The notes beneath the pieces were generated by a model. It saw only the letters and a program-made list of their open reading frames with translations. It did no database searches and was not told the origin of the DNA. This document shows, piece after piece, positions 34,751-45,835 of a stretch of 64,000 bases of DNA (position 1 is its first letter; each line of letters begins with the position of its first letter). Source of the stretch: Antilocapra americana. Lineage: Eukaryota; Chordata; Mammalia; Artiodactyla; Antilocapridae. The position numbers were made by a program, and so were the translations under genes. The DNA is taken from the NCBI GenBank assembly GCA_007570785.1, contig ML664173.1, positions 13,301,933-13,365,932 on the forward strand. The letters run 5' to 3'.

Positions 34751-34868
34751 AGAATACTGGAGTGGGTAGTCTATCCCTTCTCCCACAGATATACCCAACC
34801 CTGGAATTGAACTGGGGTCTCCTGCATTACAGGCGGATTCTTTATCAACTGAGTTGTCAGGGAAGCCA
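34751..34868 (-). repeat. Bov-tA SINE head, second nested copy
   Basis: The minus-strand head is GGCTTCCCTGACAACTCAGT. Only the first ~118 bases are present before it abuts the neighbouring minus-strand SINE at the equivalent internal position. Confidence 0.85.
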
Positions 34869-34989
34869 GAAGCCTGGGCACTGTAACTAGAGAGTAGACC
34901 CTGTTCACCACAACTAGAAAAAGCCCAATGAGGCAATGAAGACCCAGCACAGCCAAAAATAAAAAGTAAAAATTAAAAAATAGAACTAC

Positions 34990-35390
34990 CACGTTGTTCA
35001 GTTTCTAAGTCATATCCGACTTTGCAATGCGTGGACTGTAGCATGCCAAGCTTCCCTGTCCTTCACTATCTCCTGGAATATGCTCAAACTCATGTCCATT
35101 GAGTTGGTGATGCCATCCAATAATCTCATTCTCTGTCGACCTTTCTCTTCCTGCCTTTAATCTTTCCCAGCATCAGGGTCTTTTCCAGTGAGTCACCTCG
35201 TCACATCAGGAGGCCAGAGAGTTGGAGCTTTAGCTTCAGCATCAGTCCTTCCAATGACTATCCCAGTGACTGACTGGTTTGATCTCCTTGCTGTCCAAGG
35301 GACTCTCAAGAGTCTTTCCCAGCACCACAATTTTAAAGTATTAATTCTTTGGTGGTCAGTTGTCTTTATGGTCCAACTTTGCTCACAAAA
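34990..35390 (-). repeat. BovB 3' portion
   Basis: The minus-strand BovB tail and the adjacent coding end are present (reverse of ATCTCCTTGCTGTCCAAGGG), in diverged form. Confidence 0.88.
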
Positions 35391-35457
35391 GTCCGTATAG
35401 TCAAAGCTATGGTTTTTCAGTAATCATGTATGGATGTGAGAGTTGGACCATAAAGAA
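35391..35457 (+). repeat. Inverted BovB fragment
   Basis: GTCAAAGCTATGGTTTTTCA and GTATGGATGTGAGAGTTGGA are BovB coding sequence in + orientation. The fragment is joined to the minus-oriented copy at almost the same internal position, so the element folds back on itself, a pattern typical of 5' inversion during LINE insertion. Confidence 0.8.
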
Positions 35458-35555
35458 CCACCATATGACCCAGCAACTCCACTCATGGTTCCATATCTAA
35501 ACAAACAATCAAAAGATATATGCACCCCAATGTTCATTAAAAAAGAAAAAAAGAT
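35458..35555 (+). repeat. L1 ORF2 end fragment
   Basis: CATATGACCCAGCAACTCCA and TATATGCACCCCAATGTTCA are typical of the L1 3' region. Confidence 0.65.
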
Positions 35556-35849
35556 CAAGCCCACTCCACATCTTCCTCCCAAGCCTTCTCTAAGTTCATT
35601 CAGGCCACTGTCTAAGCCCCAATTAAATCGCTTACCCCTGCTTCCAATCAGGTTCCTGCCCTGAAAACTTCCTGTATAGGAAGTCTAGACTTGTCATAGC
35701 CAACCAGCCTTCCTCATCAGAACTCTTGTTACCTCATCACTCCAGTCTTTGGTCAACCTCTCGTTTTTGTTTACTTCATGTATGTACATCTTTTCTCTTG
35801 TAGAATGTGAGAGGAAAACCATAAAATTTTTTAGCATCATACATGTATT

Positions 35850-36050
35850 GACCTTCCTGGTAGCTCCGTCAGTAAAGAATCTGCCTCATGTGCAGGAGAC
35901 CTGGGTTCGATCCCAGGGTCAGGAAGATCCCTTGGAGAAGGAAATGGCAAGCCACTCCATTATGCTTGCCTGGAAAATCCCATGGACAGCGGAGTCTGGT
36001 AGGCTACAGTCCATGGGGTCGCAGGAGTCCGACAGGATTTAAACCACCAT
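35850..36050 (+). repeat. Bov-tA SINE
   Basis: The head CTTCCTGGTAGCTCCGTCAG, box B GGTTCGATCCCAGGG and a full body are present. It is the last SINE before the SPTLC2 CpG island. Confidence 0.88.
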
Positions 36051-36439
36051 TTCCTCTCTAATAACTTCGGGGATATAGATAAAAATAGGTGGAAAATAAT
36101 GTATATAAATATATAGAAAATGCTTGTAGTATGAACCGGGTATTGTGATAGGTGCAAAACGGCTCATTAGTATAACGCTTGCAATCAGTCTATTAAGCAG
36201 GAAGTACTCACTCCCATCTTAAAGAATTTGGCTCCCAAAGTGGTTAAATACCCAGGGTTTAGCTTCTGGTTCCCGGCAGATCTGGAACAAGACCAAGTTT
36301 CTTGACTTCCTGTACAAAAGAGATAGTACAGAAACTTAGCAGATGTGAAGGGCAAAGAGACATGTGAATTATTACTTAAAAACGTGTTAATGCACGATGA
36401 GCATTGAATGAAAGGTGAGGGAAAGGTATCGTGGAGAGA
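36051..36439. other. SPTLC2 upstream flank, nothing recognised
   Basis: This AT-rich, repeat-free flank precedes an abrupt rise in GC at about 36475. Confidence 0.5.
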
Positions 36440-36599
36440 AAGAATCAGCTAATTAAATAGAAGGCTGGAACTCAAACCGGGCATTCCCCGGAGGCAAAGG
36501 CAGAGCGGGCGCCAGCGGCCCAGCAGAACCGGGACGCGCTCTAGAGCCTGGGCTCTACCCCCCTCGCAGGTCCCAGCGGCGCCCCTCCGGCAAACCCTC

Positions 36600-36916
36600 C
36601 CGACACGCCCGCGGAGCCGCGTCGTGGCCCTGATTGGCCCGGCGGAGCCAGGGCCCGCCTCCCCGCCCCATCCTGATTGGCCCGCGGCCCCTCCGGCCGG
36701 TCTCGCGCTCCCGGGGGCCCCGCCTTGGGCGCGCCGCGGGCCTCGGCGGGAGCGGGCCCCGCCCCGCGTGACGGCCCGCGGGGAAGCGGCGGCGGCGTGC
36801 AGCCATTTCCGGTTTCGGGGAGGCGGGAGGGGCGCGGAGCGGACTGCGGGCCGCCGCTCCCTCGGCCGCCGCCTGCACAGCGCGTCTGCCGGCTGCCGCC
36901 TGGGTGCCGCGGGACG
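36600..36916 (+). promoter_or_regulatory. SPTLC2: SPTLC2 core promoter and 5'UTR region
   Basis: No TATA box is visible. Two identical 13-base motifs CCTGATTGGCCCG (36629-36641 and 36672-36684) each contain an inverted CCAAT box (ATTGG), the NF-Y target. CCCCGCCCC (36661-36669) is Sp1-like. CGTGACGG (36767-36774) is CRE-like. CCATTTCCGG (36803-36812) could bind YY1 or ETS factors and lies where transcription might start. No ATG occurs between 36640 and the SPTLC2 start, so no upstream ORF is expected. The transcription start is not resolved by sequence. Confidence 0.7.
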
Positions 36917-37042
36917 ATGCGGCCGGATCCCGGGGGCTGCTGCTGCCGCCGCCGCCGCCCGCTGCGGGCCGACAGCTGCGCGGCGAACGGGGCGGTGCGG
37001 AACGGGTACGTGAGGAGCAGCGCCGCGGCCGCCGCCGGCCAG
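36917..37042 (+). CDS. SPTLC2: SPTLC2 coding exon 1
   Basis: This exon encodes the N-terminal 42 residues of serine palmitoyltransferase subunit 2, the PLP-dependent catalytic subunit in the ER membrane that joins serine and palmitoyl-CoA in the first step of sphingolipid synthesis. The peptide begins [14 protein letters not shown] and ends [14 protein letters not shown], matching the family N-terminus with its Cys triplet, Arg run and Ala tract. The ATG has A at -3 and is the first in the transcript. The donor is CAG|GTACGG at 37043, and codon phase is 0, continuing exactly into IHHVTQ of exon 2. A GCC/GCG-type triplet run (36937-36960) codes for the Cys/Arg run, and the Ala tract is shorter than I recall for human. 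This exon has no catalytic residue. Confidence 0.95.
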
Positions 37043-37651
37043 GTACGGAGGGGCCGGGGCCGGGGCCGGGGGGCCGGGGGGCCGGCGCCCGCGAGGGGAG
37101 GCGGCCGGGGGGTTGTGGCGCCCGTCCGCGGGCCCGGGGGCCAGCGGCCGCGTCCCGGCGCCGAGCCGGCCTTCCCGCGGCCGGGAAGCTCCAGGGCGGC
37201 CGCTGGGGCTCCCCTCCCTCTCCGCGCCCGAGGTCTTCCCCCCACCTCGCCCCACCCCGCCCGGGGGTCCGGCTCTGCTTCTCTAGGCGACCCCGCCAGA
37301 AGTGCGGGCTGCCGCTCTGGGGAGGCAAGGCGTGCCCCCCGGCCTGCGGAGCCCGGGAGGGGCCTCTCGTGGGCTCTTGGGTTTTTGGTTGCTTTTTTCC
37401 CCCTCGGGAGGCTCCCTCTAGCCCTTTCAGGTGGTTTTGCTTGCTCCTAGAAGCTCTGAAGTCCTCCAGGGAAAACCGCATTGAGAATCCTCAGGAGGCA
37501 GAGAAAAGTTAGGAGGTGGTATCAGTTGGAAACGCACTCAGTCTCTTCCTTACCCCTTTCTGCAGATCAAGACTTTGGACCACAATCCTGGCAGTGAACC
37601 CAGTCCAGAGGCCTAATTAAAAGCACGATGGTCTTGGTCCTAGATGAGAAT

Positions 37652-37666
37652 CCCCCCCCCCCCCCC
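37652..37666 (+). repeat. Poly(C) run
   Basis: About fifteen consecutive C (up to the following G) lie just downstream of the island. It is likely length-variable and a sequencing trouble spot. Confidence 0.9.
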
Positions 37667-37751
37667 GCTCCCCACCATCCCGGGCTCCAGAGGTGGTCCT
37701 TTTGACCCCATGCAGTAGGGAATTTTTTCGTCTAGTGATGACTTGTGATGA

Positions 37752-37950
37752 GGGAAGTCCAGGTGGGTCAGCAGTAAAAACTCCTCCTGCCAATGCAGGA
37801 GACACAGGAGACTCGGGCTTCATCCCTGGGTTCCTTCTCCCTGGAGAAGGAAATGGCAAGTATTCTTGCCAAGATAATCTCCTGGACAGAGGAGCCTGGA
37901 GGGCTAACAGTCCATTGGGTCACAAAGAGTCACAGGAGACTGAGTCCAGT
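37752..37950 (+). repeat. Bov-tA SINE
   Basis: The head is GGGAAGTCCAGGTGGGTCAG, the body GGAGAAGGAAATGGCAAGTA (with a deletion) and the tail CACAAAGAGTCACAGGAGAC. Confidence 0.85.
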
Positions 37951-39439
37951 AGCACAACTTGCAATGAGTCTGTCTACTGATTCACCAAGGCTGAGTCACC
38001 AACCAAGCCCTGGCAGTTCTGAAATATTTCGAAAAGTTCTGAATTCAAAGCAGTCGTGACTGTCAGCTTTCCAGTTCTGTGGACTGACAGGTATTCTGAA
38101 AGGTGTTTTTAAAGAGGAGCTGGTTAAAAAGATGAAAGGTCAGTGTCGGCGAAGAGTGTTGTGATATTTGCGGTTGACTTTAATGCTGATAAATCTCATT
38201 AAGAAATTAAGGAAATCATTTTTTTTCCCCAGAAGTAGTCTGTTCCCCATGGCAGGAAACGTGACTGTTGTAATGTAATTTGGTATTACCATAAATATGT
38301 GCCAGCCTTCTCTCCCAATCAGTAAATACAATAAATAGGTCTGATACTATCTGTCATGAAACAGAAAATAGGTGTTTCTCCAGGTCTTGTTGAGATAACT
38401 CTGTAAGAGTTAGAGGGGAAATATGTAAAAGAGACTTAACTTCCCCTGAAGTTTTAAGGCATAAGACAACATAATACACAGACTCAAAATTTTTGTTTCC
38501 ATTTTTGAAGAAATAATTGTATGAGACAGGAAGTGATAAGAATCAGCTCATTATAAGCCCATTGAAAAAGTTGTTTTGCTAGCAGTGGCTAATTAGATAA
38601 AATTGTTGTGGTAGAGACTGTAACAGGGAAACCTAATGGTGGAAATTGGAAAATATATTGGAGGCCAACAAGTGCATTATGATTTTTAACAGCGAGGAGG
38701 GAATCAAGGGAAAGGTGTTCACACCTTAGAGGTGCTTTGTGTTTAAGTGCTCTTTTCACTTAACATAGTTGTGTTCGGAGTTAGTATTCGTAGTAAATAA
38801 GATTTCTCCCTTCCATAATCCTGAATTATTTAGCACTGGTGGGCTTGACATTTCTTCAGAGATTGCTGACTGATACACTGAAGAAATATTAAGCTGCTGA
38901 AATGAAATTTTAAAATCTATATAAGTGGAAAACTTGACTTTTTCTAATATATCTTAGTGAAAAATTTCACTCAAGACACTGGTGGCATTTGGAAGAATGG
39001 TTTGGTGGCGTGCCCAAAGAATATTTGGGGCTGCACTGTCCCTTCTAGAAAACACTTTCTCATGAGTCTTTTTTTTTTTTTTTTTTAAAACAAAGACTTT
39101 AGGCATTAACTTTTATACTAATAGGAGGAGTTGGCTATGGGGTGTTGTTTTTCCCCCTTTTTTCTTAAGCAAAAGAAATTTCATGAGAGCAAGAATATCT
39201 TTAAAATATTTTTTAAAGTTGTGTTTGTTTTAACTAAAGGGATGTGCTGTGGTGCTCCAGAGCACTCTAGTGCTCTGTGTATTTTCCCCCAGTTTCTGGG
39301 GGAAACATGGCAAATTATGCCATAAAAATACACCTAAGATGTTAAGTGCACAGGCTTGCGTCTTGCTTTTGCTAAAAAGACAATGTAATGTGGTTTTAAA
39401 ATCTGAGATATAAGTTCATTTCCTCACATGTTCCACTTT
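37951..39439. other. SPTLC2 intron 1, nothing recognised
   Basis: This AT-rich intronic sequence has no nameable repeat and no coding evidence. A T-run lies at 39069-39086. Confidence 0.5.
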
Positions 39440-39562
39440 TTTGTTTTTTGGGGCCATGCCCTGAGTCATGTGGAATCTCAGTTCCCTGACCAGGAATCGA
39501 CCTAAGCCCCCTGCATTGGAGGCATGGGATCTTAACCGCTGGACCGTCAGGGACGTCCCCCA
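39440..39562 (-). repeat. ART2A-type SINE head
   Basis: The minus strand reads GGGGACGTCCCTGACGGTCC, then GATTCCTGGTCAGGGAACTG, and ends in an A-rich tail. Confidence 0.83.
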
Positions 39563-39778
39563 TTTGTCTTTTAATGAACAGAAGAGAAGTTAGAAACTTG
39601 CAGGATCCTTCTGCGCTCTCAGGAGTCTGTTTCTGTGTTTGGAGGGATGGATATGTATGCTGGCCTCCTTGTTGGATTTGGGTTTAGAGTTTGAGTAAGT
39701 ATCAAGAAATGCCATGGTAGAAAGGGCATTATGAAACAATCAGATGTTATTGTTTGGTTTTGTTCTCTGTTTTCCAGT

Positions 39779-40125
39779 TTTTTTTTTTTACTGTGGTAAA
39801 ATACACGTAACATAAAATTTACCACCTTAACCATTTGTAAGTGTCCAATTCAGTGGAATTAAATACGTTCACAGTGTCATGCAGCCATCCACACCATCCT
39901 TCTCCATAACTCTTTTCATCATGTAAATCGGAAACTCTGTACCCATTAAACAGTGTCTCCACATCCCCTCCTCCTTCCAGTCCGTGGTAACCACCGTGCC
40001 ACATTCCACTTTTTTGTCTTTTGGTGACTGACTGGTTTTTTTTAGCATAGCGTCCTCATGATTCACGCATGTTGTAGCATGTATCAGAACTTCCTTCCTT
40101 TTTAAAGGCCAAATAATATTCCATT

Positions 40126-40166
<41 letters not shown>

Positions 40167-40460
40167 CCGCATTTTGCATAGCCATTCATCTGTCAGTGTA
40201 CACTCAAGTTGCTTCCATGTTTCAGTTATGAATAATGCCACTGTCAGCAAATAACTCTTAAACCGTGCTTTCAGTTCTTACAGGTATTTACTTACTTCGA
40301 TGTGAAATTGTTGGATCATATGGTATGTTGAATTTTTTTGAGGAAATGTCCTACTGTTTGACACAGTGGCTGGACCACTTTACCTTTCCATTAACAGTGC
40401 ACAAAGGTTCCAGTTTGTCCACATGCTCACCAACACTTGTGATTTTCTATTTTTTTTTTT
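39779..40460 (-). repeat. L1 3' portion
   Basis: The minus strand carries the L1 3' region: reverse of AATTTACCACCTTAACCATT, AATAATATTCCATTGTGTGT, TTGGATCATATGGTATGTTG and CACATGCTCACCAACACTTG. It is one continuous diverged piece with a TG microsatellite grown at the usual site. Confidence 0.82.
40133..40164 (+). repeat. (TG)n microsatellite inside the L1
   Basis: About sixteen TG units follow TTGTGTGTT within the L1 fragment. Confidence 0.95.
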
Positions 40461-40715
40461 TACAGTAGCTGTGAGATTTATAGGAGAAAAATATGTATAT
40501 ATCTGCCCCCACTCCTGTGTAATTTCCTAACTGATAAAAGTCCTGGGAGCATCTTTTGTTCTGCTATTTGGTCTTTGACCTCCAGTTTCTGACTCAGTTT
40601 CACATTTCCTGGATAATAGAACATCTTTTGTTCTAATGAGCTGACTCTTATTCAGCTCCTGCATGGGAGCCCTGGTCACCAAAAAGACCAAGTTATGATT
40701 AGAAGCCTGGGATTT

Positions 40716-40915
40716 GGGACTTCCCTGGTGGTCCAGTGGTTAAATGTCTGCCTTGTAGTGCATGGGACTCGGGTTCAGTCCCTGGTCGGGGAACTAAGAT
40801 GCTATATACAGCAGAGCGACTTGAGTCCCAGAGCTGCGATGGGGTCTGAACGCCACTGCCACAACTAAGACCCGATATAGCCAAAAATAAATAAATAAAA
40901 CAAACAAAAAAGAAA
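40716..40915 (+). repeat. ART2A-type SINE
   Basis: The head is GGGACTTCCCTGGTGGTCCA, box B GGTTCAGTCCCTGGTCGGGG and the tail ATAGCCAAAAATAAATAAAT. The element is full length. Confidence 0.9.
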
Positions 40916-41394
40916 CTTGGAATTCTCAGCCCCACCCCCCAGTTCTCCAGATAGGGGAGAGAGGCTGGAAATTGAGTTAATGATCAATTGTGCCTCCGTG
41001 GTGACGCCTTCATAAAAGTCCAGAGAGGACTGGGTTCGGAGAGCTGCTGGGTTGCTGACCACGTGGAGGGGCTGGGACAGCGGCGCACCTGGAAGCTTTG
41101 TGACCCTCTCCGCATTCCTTGCCTCCATCTCTCTTCCATCTGTATCCTTTGTTATCATCTCCTTTTATAACACACTGGTAAACAGTAAGGAAACAGTATT
41201 CCTGGGATCTGTGAGCTGCTCTTAAATCAACCAAATGCAAGGAAACGGTCCCCAGAACCTCTGCTTGGTCAGAAGCACAGATGATAACTTGGAAGACACT
41301 GACTGGCATGTGAAGTTGGGGGTGAAGTAGGGCGGGTTTGTGGGACTGAACTCTTACTTGTGGGATCTGATGCTATCTCCTGGTAGTGTAGAAG

Positions 41395-41475
41395 TGAGTT
41401 AAATTGTAGGACACCTACACTTGAAACTGACAACATTGTAAATTAGCGATATTCTTCAGTTTTTTTAAAAAAGGA
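41395..41475 (+). repeat. L1 3' tail fragment
   Basis: ACACTTGAAACTGACAACAT and TGTAAATTAGCGATATTCTT resemble the common L1 3' end, followed by an A-rich stretch. Confidence 0.55.
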
Positions 41476-41644
41476 AAAAAATTGCAGGACACCCGGCTGT
41501 GTCACAGTATTGCTTGGTGGCATGTAGCAGCCCCCCTCCCCACCGGTTCCCCACCTGCACACATGTGGTCAGAAGTGTTATGCGGTATGGCAGTGGGAGA
41601 ATTAAGTAGAGATATCACAGGAGAATTGGGTTTTTTTTTCTGTA

Positions 41645-42860
41645 CGGTTCAGTTGCTCAGTTGTGTCCGACTCTTTGCAACCTCCTGAACTGCAGCACGC
41701 CAGGCCTCCCTGTCCATCACCAACTCCCGGAGTTTACCCAGACTCGTGTGCATCGAGTTGATGATGCCATCCAGCCATCTCATCCTCTGTTGTCCCCTTC
41801 TCCTCCTGCCCCCAATCCTTCCCAGCATCAGGGTCTTTTCCAGTGAGTCAACTCTTTGCATGAGATGACCAAAGTATTGGAGTTTCAGCTTCAACATCAC
41901 TCCTTCCAAAGAACACCCAGGACTGATCTCCTTTAGGATGGCCTGGTTGGATCTCCTTGCAGTTCTAGGGACTCTCAAGAGTCTTCTCCAACACCACAGT
42001 TCAAAAGCATCAATTCTTCTGCGCTTAGCTTTCTTCACAGCTCAACTCTCACATCCATACATGACTACTGGAAAAACCATAATCTTGACTACATGGACCT
42101 TTGTTGGCAAAGTAATGTCTCTACTTTTTAATATGCTGTCTTGGTTGGTCATAACTTTCCTTCCAAGGAGTAACCGTCTTTTAATTTCATGGCTGCAGTC
42201 ACCATCTGTAGTGATTTTGGAGCCAAAAATAATAAAGTCAGCCATATTTCCACTGTTTCCCCATCTATTTGCCATGAAGTGATGGGACCAGATGCCATGA
42301 ATTTAGTTTTCTGCATGTTGAGCTTTAAGCCAACTTTTTCACTCCTCTTTCACTTTCAAGAGGCTTTTTAGTTCCTCTTCACTTTCTACCATAAGGGTGG
42401 TGTCGTCTGCATATCTAAGGTTATTGATATTTCTCCTGGAAATCTTGATTCCAGCTTGTGCTTCTTCCAGCCCAGCGTTTCTCATGATGTACTCTGCATA
42501 TAAGTTAAATAAGCCCAATATACAGCCTTGACATATTCCTTTTCCTATTTGGAACCAGTCTGTTGTTCCGTGTCCAGTTCTAACTGTTGCTTCCTGACCT
42601 GCATACAGGTTTCTCAAGAGGCAGGTCAGGCAGTCTGGTATTCCCTTCTCTTTAAGAATTTTTCACAGTTTATAGTGATCTACACAGTCAAAGGCTTTGG
42701 CATAGTCAATAAAGCAGAAATAGATTTTTTCTGGAACTCTCTTGCTTTTTCGATGATCCATCGGATGTTGGCTATTTGATCTCTGGTTCCTCTGCTTTTT
42801 CTAAAACCAGCTTGAACATCTGGAAGTTCACAGTTCACGTATTGCTGAAGCCTGGCTTCT
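41645..42860 (-). repeat. BovB LINE 3' portion with RT remnant
   Basis: The minus strand has, in order, the RT core (NINNLRYADDTTLMVESEEE), the MASGPI-region remnant, [20 protein letters not shown] and the 3' tail at 41645. Several frame breaks make it inactive. It is antisense to SPTLC2. Confidence 0.93.
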
Positions 42861-45188
42861 AAACAGTAGCCATCCTTAAAGGTGTAGACATTACTGTTTT
42901 TTAATGATGACGGTAGATAGAGTTTTCACAAGGAAGAGAAGCGGTAATTTTTCCTCTCTGCCATTCAGAGGGAGTGAGAGAAAAGAGTTAGGATTTTTTG
43001 AGGTAAAGGGTGGCAGTTAGCGTTAGGGAAGCTTTGAAAGAGTTAGAATTGGAAGCTTTGGCAGAATTAAGAGCTGGAAGGAACCTTAGGGGTTTATGTA
43101 TTTCATTCCCTGTATCTATTTGTAGGACTATATTAAAACTATATCATTAAAACTAATCTTGATGGATGATTCTGTCCTATTTTTAAAGACCTCTAGAGAT
43201 TTTGCAGGAAATTTTCTCAGCAGCAATTTGGAGTATTCAGAGTAATTACCAAGAGTTTATTACTGTAGATTTAACATTTGGTTAAATAAATGCCATATTT
43301 TGGTTATACCTGAAATATAGCACTATTGGTTTCTACTTTTAAAGCCCCTTGTTAACATTACATTTTTTGTCTTCATTTCTTTGAAGAACTTTTGAGATTT
43401 GTTTACACATTTAACTTTCCTAAATTAGTTAACAATATAGAAGAAAAAAAATGATCTGCCTTTGAGAGAGTTTGAACCTTAGTTTTTCCCATTAAGAATA
43501 GTTTTAATGAGATTTTAGAAGAATGACAGCCTTCTAGCTGCCCCAGTAAATAAGATTTTATCTTAAGGAATTGGGGCACAAGTTATGTTCTTATTTAAGT
43601 AAGAAGATAAAGTAGAAAGAACAAAGTACTGTTTTTGCTACTTAGAAGGAGGCAAATGAATAACTAATGAAAGGTGGTTTACTCAGTAGCTGCTAGCTTT
43701 TGTTTCCCTGAGAGGAAACAGTACCTGGGAAAAGAAGTTGGTTATGACACAGGAACTGGAGGAGCAGCTAGGATGGTGAATATACCTGTTCAGGTTTCAC
43801 AGGGCCTGATGAGACATCGGAAGACCTCAGAGCTTTGCAGAAGTGATGTTGTAACTGTTTACAACTCATGGGATTAGATGTTTGTTTCAAGTGCTTTTTG
43901 TTCCAAGCAGAAGAACATTTCAAGTCTTAGTAGTTGGATGTGAAAGATTCCAGAGTCATTTGAGGAACTCAGGAATTCTCGTTAATAAAAATTCTTGGGA
44001 AATGAGACCAGTATTTAACATATAAATCACTGTATTCTTCTCCCCCCTGCCCCCACTGTATTATTAATATAGTATCTTAGAACTTGGATATTCTGGGCAG
44101 GCAGTCTTGCCCATTTTTTGAGGTTGGCTTAGGTGGCCTAGAAACTTCATAGTGTTCTGAGCAAGTAGTTAATTGGTTGAGATTCAATTAGATTCCATTT
44201 TTGAAAGAAAGAAGCAGTGTTTATTGGCAGAATAGGCAATTGAGAGGAATGGGTAGAGGCTGTGTTTGCATTCTGAGTGGGTGTGCCTTACTTGATTAAT
44301 GTGGCCTCAAAAGCCAGTTGCCTTCTGAATAGCTTCTAAGAAGACATCTATAATATAATTTGTAACTTGTGACTTAATGTGAGTTAAGCAAGTAAACCCT
44401 TTGCTCTTGCCTGATTCAAGCTCAGAAAATTTATCATAACATTTGTTGTGTTTAAGACTACCTTCAAGACCCATTATGAAGGCTAAGGTGGTGATTTTTC
44501 CTTTTGTTTTAAAATGGTTTTTCCTTCTGACTGTAGAAATAATACATGTATACTGTAAGACCCTAAAGGGCAGGGGTAACCCCTGTGTTGGGGGCTCATT
44601 TTTAATGTAATCAGTCAGCTGTTTTCTGATATTTCTAAGCAGAGTGAAAAATATGCAGTTTTACTGAGCCTATGCATGTGATCCAGTGTTACTCTACACG
44701 TTGAGGTTGGGGAAAATATCCGACCATTTTTATGATTTGGAAAGCTTTAGAAACTACAGATAAAGTACTGACCTGTCCAGTGTGGTGGTTTTGAATTATT
44801 CTAGATAATAAGCCTCTTTCTGCTTAATAAGTAAGCCCCTTCAGCAAACATCTGAGCTTTTACTATTTGAATTGTGCCTGGTTTGTGATAGGAACTAAGG
44901 AGATCCTAGTTGAAGGAATGGAGGGGTGGTGGTTGAAGCCGTGGACGTTGGCAAAGTAGATAGAAAAGGGCATTAAGCAAGCAGAGGAGGCACCACGGAT
45001 GTACCATTGGGGAATCCTAGTGTTCTTGGGAGAAAATACACACACACCACTGTTGAAGAAGGTTGATTGGGAAAGAAGAGAAGTGTTGCGAAGTGGTGTG
45101 TGAAAGCCCAAGGAAATGGAGGGAGTTTCAGTAGGGAGGGGTAAGCAACAATGTTGGTGGTGAGAAACTAAGGATAATAATAGCCATA
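42861..45188. other. SPTLC2 intron 1, nothing recognised
   Basis: This is the longest apparently repeat-poor part of the intron: 2.3 kb of AT-rich DNA with no nameable element, no conserved frame and no CpG cluster. Confidence 0.5.
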
Positions 45189-45512
45189 AGGGGCTTCCCC
45201 GGTGGCTCAGCGTTGAAGAGTCCACCTACCGATGCAGGAGACACAGGTTTGATCCCTGGTCCAGGAAGCACATGGCAAGAAGCAACTAAGTTTCCATGTA
45301 CCACAACTGCTCCTGAGCCTGTGCTCTCGAGCCAGGGAGCCACAGTTGCTGAAGCCTTTGGGCCCTTGAGCCTGTGCTCTGCCACAGAAGAAGCCGCTGC
45401 AGAGAGAAGTCCGAGTATCACAATGACGGGTAGTCCTGCTCACCACACCTAGAGAAGAGCCGGTGCAGCAATAAAGACCCAGCACAGCCAAAAATAAATT
45501 AAAAAAATTTTA
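45189..45512 (+). repeat. ART2A/Bov-tA-type SINE, long form
   Basis: The head GGGGCTTCCCCGGTGGCTCA leads through CCTGAGCCTGTGCTCTCGAG, with a second similar segment at 45366 (GAGCCTGTGCTCTGCCACAG), to the end AAGACCCAGCACAGCCAAAA with an A-rich tail. The internal repeat suggests a small duplication. Confidence 0.85.
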
Positions 45513-45519
45513 AGTGATA

Positions 45520-45710
45520 GTAATAGGTACCATTTACTGTGGTCAGAGCCTCTTCCAGCTTTTCTACTTATCTAATCTTCACAAGAGCTTGGGTAGGTAA
45601 ATATTATCTCTGTTTTATAAGTAAGACTGAATTCCAGACCATTTAAACAACTGGCCCAGGTAGTAAGTTAACAGGACCAGGTTGTATTCAGGTTTGTCTT
45701 AATCTATCAT
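45520..45710 (+). repeat. MIR SINE
   Basis: ATCTAATCTTCACAAGAGCT, then TATTATCTCTGTTTTATAAG and ACTGGCCCAGGTAGTAAGTT, follow MIR order. Confidence 0.7.
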
Positions 45711-45835
45711 GTCACTGGATTTGACAATTCAGTACTTAAATTAATTTTTGAGGACTTTAGGTATTAGGAATGACAATAGATTTAATCTCCTGAGAGTTGG
45801 TTATAGAGACTGATCTTTCCTTGGATTTTTCCTGA

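Larger units (their letters stand above)
34136..34985 (+). repeat. ART2A-type SINE opened by three nested insertions
   Basis: The host SINE starts at 34136 (TTCTCTGGTGGTCCAGTGGT), is interrupted by a BovB tail at 34214-34465, resumes at about 34466-34555, is interrupted by two minus-strand SINEs at 34556-34868, and ends at 34869-34985 (ACTAGAGAGTAGACCCTGTT, AAGACCCAGCACAGCCAAAA and an A-rich tail). The pieces join into a single ART2A order. Confidence 0.82.
36475..37480. other. CpG island over the SPTLC2 promoter and first exon
   Basis: This is a very high-GC stretch with dense CpG that begins sharply after an AT-rich flank and fades beyond 37480. It covers the upstream promoter, 5'UTR, exon 1 and the first ~440 bases of intron 1. 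Such islands mark constitutively expressed promoters (established knowledge). Long frames on both strands here are composition artefacts. Confidence 0.93.

Noticed and set aside
36449..37512. Very long open frames (up to 308 codons) on both strands across the SPTLC2 CpG island
   Set aside because: They are Pro/Arg/Ala/Gly-rich and overlap each other and the known SPTLC2 exon on both strands. Stop codons are rare in such GC-rich DNA, so length is no evidence here.
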